A stretch of DNA of 9,245 nucleotides from an uncultured Lachnospiraceae bacterium (GTDB lineage Bacteria; Bacillota; Clostridia; Lachnospirales; Lachnospiraceae). The stretch's first letter is position 1; every line of letters starts with the position of its first letter. Location: NCBI GenBank assembly GCA_902803625.1, contig CADCQV010000332.1, forward strand, positions 1-9,245, written 5' to 3'. A program made the position numbers and the translations under genes. Shown here one piece after another: positions 5,160-9,245 of this stretch. Below the pieces are notes generated by a model. That model was not told the DNA's origin. It did not search any database and saw only the letters and a program-made list of their open reading frames with translations.

Positions 5160-5843
5160 ATGACTAAGGCTATTTTAGCAAGAAAGATCGGTATGACCCA
5201 GATCTTTGACGAGAACGGCGTAGTTACTCCGGTAACGGTTCTGGAAGCCGGTCCCTGTACGGTCACTCAGGTAAAGACCGTTGAGAACGACGGATACAAT
5301 GCAGTGCAGGTTGGATTCGGAGAGATCAAGGACAAGGTTATCGAGAAGGACGCAGGAGGAAAGAAGAAGATCGCACATCCTCACGGCACAACAAAGGCTA
5401 TGGCAGGCCACTTTAAGAAGGCCGGTACCGAGAGCAAGAGGTTTGTCCGTGAGTTTAAGTTTGATAACGCATCAGATTATCAGCTCGCACAGGAGATCAA
5501 GGCAGACATTTTTGAGGCCGGCGATTTTGTGGATGCTACTGCGATTAGCAAAGGTAAGGGTTTCCAGGGCACCATCAAGAGACTCGGACAGCACAGGGGT
5601 CCCATGAAGCACGGTTCCAAGTTCCACCGTCATCAGGGTTCCAACGGTGCCTGCTCAAGCCCCAGCCGCGTATTCAAGGGCAAGGGAATGCCCGGACATA
5701 TGGGTTCAAAGAAGATCACAGTTCAGAATCTTCAGGTTGTACGCGTTGATGCCGAGAAAAACCTTCTTCTTGTGAAGGGCGCGGTTCCCGGAGCAAAGAA
5801 GGCCCTTGTTACTATCAAAGAAACAGTCAAGGGAAATAAATAA
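5160..5843 (+). CDS. rplC: 50S ribosomal protein L3 (uL3)
   Basis: A 227-residue protein starting MTKAILARKIGMTQIF, the standard bacterial L3 N-terminus. The central extension includes GKGFQGTIKRLGQHRGPMKHGSKFHR and the later SRVFKGKGMPGHMGS, parts of the loop that approaches the peptidyl transferase centre. L3 is an early assembly protein of the 50S subunit. An in-frame ATG at 5142 would add MQKGEK, but AAAGGTGAG (5148-5156) sits just before 5160, and 5142 has only the hairpin upstream, so 5160 is preferred. It follows rpsJ after 63 bp and precedes rplD by 29 bp. Confidence 0.97.
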   Translation: MTKAILARKIGMTQIFDENGVVTPVTVLEAGPCTVTQVKTVENDGYNAVQVGFGEIKDKVIEKDAGGKKKIAHPHGTTKAMAGHFKKAGTESKRFVREFKFDNASDYQLAQEIKADIFEAGDFVDATAISKGKGFQGTIKRLGQHRGPMKHGSKFHRHQGSNGACSSPSRVFKGKGMPGHMGSKKITVQNLQVVRVDAEKNLLLVKGAVPGAKKALVTIKETVKGNK

Positions 5844-5872
5844 TCTTTAGGGAAAGGAGGAAAGAAAAGAAA

Positions 5873-6493
5873 ATGGCTAGTGTATCTGTTTACAACATGG
5901 AAGGCAAGGAAGTCGGAAATATGGAGCTTTCCGATGAGCTCTTCGGTGTAGAGATAAATGAGAACCTTGTTCACCAGGCAGTTCTTCAGCAGCTTGCTGA
6001 CAGACGCCAGGGAACACAGAAAGCAAAGACACGTTCCGAAGTGTCCGGCGGCGGAAGAAAGCCCTGGAGACAGAAGGGAACAGGCCACGCCCGTCAGGGT
6101 TCGACCAGATCTCCCCAGTGGACACACGGTGGCGTAGTATTCGCTCCCGTTCCGAGAGATTATTCCTTTAAGATGAATAAGAAGGAAAAGAGGTATGCTT
6201 TAAAGAGCGCTCTCACAAGCCGCGTTCAGGACAATAAGTTCATAGTTCTTGACGAGCTGAAGCTTGATGAGATAAAGACAAAGAAATTCCAGGAGGTGCT
6301 TGATGCACTTAAGGTAGACAAGGCAATTGTCATACTTGACAGCCTTGATCAAAATGCCATCCTTTCCGCGAGGAATATTCCCGATGTCATCACTGCTCAG
6401 GTAAATACCATCAATACCTACGACATCATGAAATACAACACTGTCATCACCACGAAGGCAGCTGTTCAGAAGCTTGAGGAGGTATACGCATAA
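5873..6493 (+). CDS. rplD: 50S ribosomal protein L4 (uL4)
   Basis: A 206-residue L4 with the hallmark segment SGGGRKPWRQKGTGHARQGS followed by TRSPQWTHGGVVFAPVPRDY, the extended loop that lines the nascent peptide exit tunnel. The following KMNKKEKRYALKSALTSR helix and C-terminal alpha/beta domain are typical. AAAGGAGG at 5853-5860 lies 12 nt before the ATG. In E. coli L4 represses this operon by binding the S10 leader; whether it does so with the different leader seen here is unknown. Its stop shares one base with the start of rplW (TAATG), implying translational coupling. Confidence 0.97.
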   Translation: MASVSVYNMEGKEVGNMELSDELFGVEINENLVHQAVLQQLADRRQGTQKAKTRSEVSGGGRKPWRQKGTGHARQGSTRSPQWTHGGVVFAPVPRDYSFKMNKKEKRYALKSALTSRVQDNKFIVLDELKLDEIKTKKFQEVLDALKVDKAIVILDSLDQNAILSARNIPDVITAQVNTINTYDIMKYNTVITTKAAVQKLEEVYA

Positions 6494-6792
6494 TGGCAGA
6501 CATAAAATACTATGACGTTATACTGAAGCCTGTGGTGACGGAGAAGTCCATGAACGGACAGGCGGAAAAGAAGTATACGTTCCTTGTAAATCCGGAATCA
6601 AACAAATCCCAGATAGCCGAGGCTGTCGAGAAGATGTTTGAGGGAACAAAGGTAAAGAAGGTGAACACCCTGAATATCCAGGGTAAGAAGAGACGCAGGG
6701 GGATGGTTGTCGGCAGGACCGCAAAGAAGAAAAAGGCCATCGTTACCCTGACCGAGGATTCAAAGGATATCGAGATCTTTACCGGACTTTAA
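6493..6792 (+). CDS. rplW: 50S ribosomal protein L23 (uL23)
   Basis: A 99-residue protein starting MADIKYYDVILKPVVTEKSM, with YTFLVNPESNKSQIAEAVEKMF and the basic loop GKKRRRGMVVGRTAKKKKA, the L23 fold at the polypeptide exit where trigger factor and SRP dock. Length is normal (about 95-100). GAGGAGG (6476-6482) inside the end of rplD serves as its ribosome binding site, and the ATG overlaps the rplD stop by one base. Confidence 0.97.
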   Translation: MADIKYYDVILKPVVTEKSMNGQAEKKYTFLVNPESNKSQIAEAVEKMFEGTKVKKVNTLNIQGKKRRRGMVVGRTAKKKKAIVTLTEDSKDIEIFTGL

Positions 6793-6807
6793 TAATAAAG
6801 AAACTAT

Positions 6808-6846
6808 AGACTGCACAGGATAATAAAAAACTATCTGTGCAGGTCT
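6808..6846 (+). other. Long intercistronic hairpin between rplW and rplB
   Basis: AGA-CTGCACAG-ATA (6808-6822, with G6819 bulged) pairs with TAT-CTGTGCAG-TCT (6832-6846, with G6843 bulged), 14 base pairs around an A-rich 9-nt loop. The following bases are GATAAAAAAC rather than a U-run, so this is not an intrinsic terminator on the + strand. It lies 12 nt before the rplB ribosome binding site and fills most of the gap. A role in mRNA stability, processing or rplB translation is inferred. Confidence 0.6.
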
Positions 6847-6870
6847 GATAAAAAACTAAGGAGACAGAAA

Positions 6871-7719
6871 ATGGGAATCAAATCATATAACCCCTATACC
6901 CCTTCGAGAAGGGCGATGACAGGTTCTGATTTTGCCGAAGTTACAAAGAAGACTCCCGAGAAGAGTCTGGTTGTGAGACTTCCCAAGCATTCAGGACGTA
7001 ATAATCAGGGTAAGATCACCGTTCGCCACAGAGGCGGCGGAGCAACAATAAAATACAGGATCATCGATTTCAAGAGAAATGACAAGGACGGTATACCCGC
7101 AACTGTCGCAGGGATCGAGTATGATCCGAACAGGACCGCAAATATTGCGCTTCTCGTTTATGCGGACGGAGAGAAGAGATACATCCTCGCTCCGGACGGA
7201 CTCAAGGTCGGACACAAGATCGTTAACGGCAGCGAAGCGGAAATAAGAATAGGCAATTGCCTCTCATTGAGTGATATCCCCGTAGGTACCAATGTTCACA
7301 ATATTGAGCTCAGGCCCGGACGCGGCGGACAGATGGTACGTTCGGCAGGAGCCAGCGCACAGCTCATGGCAAAGGAAGGAAAATACGCAACACTCCGTCT
7401 TCCTTCAGGAGAAATGAGAATGGTTCCTATCAACTGCAGGGCGACAATAGGAACGGTAGGAAACATTGATCACAGCCTTATCAATTACGGTAAAGCAGGG
7501 CGTAAGCGCCATATGGGCATAAGACCCCACGTCCGCGGTTCGGTTATGAACCCCAATGACCATCCTCATGGAGGTGGTGAGGGCCGTTCACCCATCGGAC
7601 GTCCCGGGCCCTGTACACCCTGGGGTAAGCCGGCACTTGGCTTAAAGACCAGAAAGAAGAAAAAGGCTTCCAATAAGCTAATCGTAAGAAGAAGAAACGG
7701 AAAGGCTCTTAACGCATGA
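6871..7719 (+). CDS. rplB: 50S ribosomal protein L2 (uL2)
   Basis: A 282-residue L2 starting MGIKSYNPYTPSRR. It shows GRNNQGKITVRHRGGG, the OB-like RNA-binding domain, the SH3-like domain with RPGRGGQMVRSAG, and the C-terminal HPHGGGEGRSPIGRPGP motif (His231/His233 region), which lies near the peptidyl transferase centre and is almost invariant. Length is close to the usual 275-280. AAGGAG at 6858-6863 lies 7 nt upstream of the ATG. It is followed by a 70-bp gap before rpsS. Confidence 0.98.
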   Translation: MGIKSYNPYTPSRRAMTGSDFAEVTKKTPEKSLVVRLPKHSGRNNQGKITVRHRGGGATIKYRIIDFKRNDKDGIPATVAGIEYDPNRTANIALLVYADGEKRYILAPDGLKVGHKIVNGSEAEIRIGNCLSLSDIPVGTNVHNIELRPGRGGQMVRSAGASAQLMAKEGKYATLRLPSGEMRMVPINCRATIGTVGNIDHSLINYGKAGRKRHMGIRPHVRGSVMNPNDHPHGGGEGRSPIGRPGPCTPWGKPALGLKTRKKKKASNKLIVRRRNGKALNA

Positions 7720-7727
7720 GTTTGGGA

Positions 7728-7748
7728 GCGGCGCCGATAAGAGGCCGC
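7728..7748 (+). other. GC-rich potential hairpin in the rplB-rpsS gap
   Basis: The 70-bp gap before rpsS is GC-rich in its first 45 bases. GCGGC (7728-7732) can pair with GCCGC (7744-7748), or GCGCC (7731-7735) with GGCGC (7759-7763); the two options exclude each other. Both stems are only 5 bp, so this is a modest candidate for mRNA structure upstream of the strong AAGGAGG at 7776-7782. Confidence 0.3.
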
Positions 7749-7789
7749 AGGACGGCAGGGCGCTGCACAGGTAATAAGGAGGAAGAGTA

Positions 7790-8065
7790 ATGTCGCGATC
7801 ACTTAAAAAGGGACCCTTCGCGGACGCAAGTCTCTTAAAGAAGGTTGATGAGATGAATAAGGCAGACAATAAGGACGTTATCAAGACCTGGTCTCGCCGT
7901 TCCACCATCTTCCCTTCCTTTGTGGGACACACAATAGCAGTCCATGACGGAAGGAAGCATGTCCCTGTATATATCACCGAGGATATGGTTGGTCATAAGC
8001 TTGGTGAATTCGTAGCAACCAGGACATATAGAGGACACTCAGGCAACTCTACGTCTGTAAAGTAA
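7790..8065 (+). CDS. rpsS: 30S ribosomal protein S19 (uS19)
   Basis: A 91-residue S19 with MSRSLKKGPFADASLLKKV at the N-terminus, TWSRRSTIFPSFVGHTIAVH in the middle, and VGHKLGEFVATRTYRGHSG near the end, all family hallmarks. S19 sits in the 30S head beside S13 and contacts the A-site tRNA region. AAGGAGG (7776-7782) is 7 nt before the ATG. The normal length and intact C-terminus indicate a functional gene. Confidence 0.98.
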   Translation: MSRSLKKGPFADASLLKKVDEMNKADNKDVIKTWSRRSTIFPSFVGHTIAVHDGRKHVPVYITEDMVGHKLGEFVATRTYRGHSGNSTSVK

Positions 8066-8092
8066 GGATAAACTGAAAGGAGGTTAGATCCG

Positions 8093-8482
8093 ATGGCAAA
8101 AGGACATCGTTCCCAGATCAAAAGAGAAAGAAATGCAAATAAGGATACCCGCCCTTCAGCAAAGTTATCCTTCGCCAGGATACCGGTACAGAAGGCCTGC
8201 TTTGTGCTTGATGCCGTGCGCGGCAAGAGCTATGAAGAAGCAAAGGGAATCCTCACATATAATCCGAGATATGCTTCAAGCGTGATTTTGAAGCTTCTGG
8301 AATCCGCAGCAGCAAACGCCGAGAACAACAACGGACTGAACAAAAGCGATCTCTATATAGCCGAGTGCTATGCAACCCCGGGTCCCATTATGAAGAGGAT
8401 ACAGCCCAGGGCACAGGGCAGGGCTTACAGGATAGAGAAGAGAATGTGTCATCTGAATGTTGTACTTGATGAGAAAAAGTAA
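8093..8482 (+). CDS. rplV: 50S ribosomal protein L22 (uL22)
   Basis: A 129-residue L22. The core SFARIPVQKACFVLDAVRGK (residues 26-45) and SSVILKLLESAAANAENN are typical, and the beta-hairpin segment ends with RIQPRAQGRAYRIEKRMCHL, which reaches into the exit tunnel opposite L4. Residues 1-25 form a basic extension (MAKGHRSQIKRERNANKD) as in clostridial L22. AAAGGAGG (8076-8083) lies 9 nt before the ATG. The gene follows rpsS by 27 bp and precedes rpsC by 15 bp; its stop codon abuts the rpsC ribosome binding site. Confidence 0.97.
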   Translation: MAKGHRSQIKRERNANKDTRPSAKLSFARIPVQKACFVLDAVRGKSYEEAKGILTYNPRYASSVILKLLESAAANAENNNGLNKSDLYIAECYATPGPIMKRIQPRAQGRAYRIEKRMCHLNVVLDEKK

Positions 8483-8497
8483 GGGAGGTTCGACAGA

Positions 8498-9177
8498 ATG
8501 GGTCAGAAAGTTAATCCCCATGGCTTAAGAGTAGGTATCATAAAAGACTGGGATTCAAAATGGTACGCTGAAGGTGATTTCGCGGATTATCTTGTGGAAG
8601 ATTATAAGATCAGGGATTACCTGAAGAGAAATCTCTATGCTGCAGGCATTTCAAAGATAGAGATAGAAAGATCGGCCGGAAGGGTAAGGGCAACCGTATT
8701 TACCTCAAAGCCCGGTATCATTATCGGAAAGAGCGGTAAGGATATCGAGAAGACAAAGGCTGTTCTTCAGAGAAAGACCGGAAAGAATATTGATATAGAG
8801 ATCAGGCAGATAAAGCGCCCCGATCTGGATGCTCAGTTAGTTGCGGAGAACATCGCACAGCAGCTTGAGAACCGTGTTTCTTTCCGCCGCGCCATGAAGT
8901 CTGCTATGCAGAGAACCATAAAGAACGGCGCGAAGGGTATCAAGGCTTCGGTATCAGGACGCTTGGGCGGTGCCGATATTGCCCGCAGAGAGTTCTATTG
9001 GAGGGTACCATCCCTCTTCAGACCTTAAGGGCTGATATCGACTACGGATTTGCCGAGGCTGATACCACATACGGTAAGGTAGGCGTAAAGGTTTGGATCT
9101 ACAAGGGTGAGATCCTTCCCGGTAAGAATAAACAGGAAGCAGGAGCTGCTGCCGGTAGAGAAGGGAGAGATCAGTAA
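8498..9177 (+). CDS. rpsC: 30S ribosomal protein S3 (uS3), frame broken by one missing base near 9001
   Basis: The protein starts MGQKVNPHGLRVGIIKDWDS and contains the KH domain with the GKSG loop (residues 77-80) and then SGRLGGADIARREFYW. After residue 168 the frame goes wrong and stops at 9026-9028. Reading on from 9001 in the -1 frame restores the family sequence EGTIPLQTLRADIDYGFAEA, then TTYGKVGVKVWIYKGE and a Gly/Ala-rich end, stopping at 9175-9177. A single G missing from TTGG (expected TTGGG before AGGGT) explains this; the repaired protein would be 226 residues, normal for S3. Ribosome binding site GGGAGG (8483-8488) fits the start. Because S3 is essential and the error is in a short G-run, a sequencing or assembly error is much more likely than a real mutation. 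Confidence 0.93.
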
Positions 9178-9245
9178 TGTTAATGCCGAAGAGAGTTAAG
9201 CATCGTAAGCAGATGCGTGGTTCCCTTAAAGGAAAAGCAAACAGC
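9177..9245 (+). CDS. rplP: 50S ribosomal protein L16 (uL16), 3' partial
   Basis: The first 23 residues, MLMPKRVKHRKQMRGSLKGK followed by ANS, match the L16 N-terminus; the rest is beyond the window. Its ATG overlaps the rpsC stop by one base (TAATG), the second such coupling in this operon, and an AAGGGAGAG at 9161-9169 inside rpsC acts as ribosome binding site. L16 follows S3 in the classical S10 operon, which supports the call. L16 helps organise the A-site region of the 50S subunit. Confidence 0.93.
   Translation, partial: MLMPKRVKHRKQMRGSLKGKANS

Noticed and set aside
6808..6846. Terminator for a minus-strand transcript, because T-rich sequence follows the hairpin on that strand
   Set aside because: No minus-strand gene is supported anywhere in the window.
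8990..9028. Programmed -1 ribosomal frameshift in rpsC
   Set aside because: There is no X-XXY-YYZ slippery heptamer at the junction and no known frameshifting in S3; a missing G in a short G-run is simpler.
1..9245. CRISPR arrays, insertion sequences, phage or defence genes, tRNA genes
   Set aside because: No regularly spaced repeats, transposase or integrase motifs, or tRNA cloverleaf sequences were seen on either strand.

Overview
The window looks like a chromosomal segment of an anaerobic Gram-positive bacterium of the class Clostridia, most likely Lachnospiraceae. This is inferred from AGGAGG-type ribosome binding sites before most genes, the style of the ribosomal proteins, and an Ech-type hydrogenase next to hyp genes. 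No 16S or other direct taxonomic marker is present. Every supported gene is on the + strand.

Left part (1-3439): the end of an energy-converting [NiFe]-hydrogenase operon. It begins inside the large catalytic subunit (EchE-like, 5' end missing), continues with a two-cluster ferredoxin subunit (EchF-like) that carries an unusual alanine/lysine/glutamate tail, and runs into hypC, hypD and hypE. These three make and insert the Fe(CN)2CO part of the NiFe site, so enzyme and maturation genes are co-transcribed. hypA, hypB, hypF and the other Ech subunits are not in the window. The large subunit stops right after its last metal-binding motif, so it seems to need no C-terminal maturation protease.

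Middle part (3440-4778): an 88-bp gap holds a weak terminator-like hairpin and one copy of a short dispersed repeat. A class I SAM-dependent methyltransferase (COG1092/RlmI-like, exact target unknown) follows. Then comes a 357-bp gene-free stretch with four A-tracts, a near-consensus sigma-70/SigA promoter with a 17-bp spacer, and a roughly 280-nt leader. The leader can fold into a closed, multi-branched RNA with at least one mutually exclusive pairing. It is the most interesting non-coding feature here and a candidate autoregulatory leader for the ribosomal protein operon.

Right part (4779-9245): the S10 operon in the classical order rpsJ-rplC-rplD-rplW-rplB-rpsS-rplV-rpsC-rplP (S10, L3, L4, L23, L2, S19, L22, S3, L16). 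Strong intercistronic hairpins lie before rplC and before rplB, and TAATG stop/start overlaps join rplD-rplW and rpsC-rplP. rpsC carries a one-base deletion near 9001 that breaks the frame about 58 codons before its natural end. In an essential gene this is most simply a sequencing or assembly error. rplP is cut by the window end.
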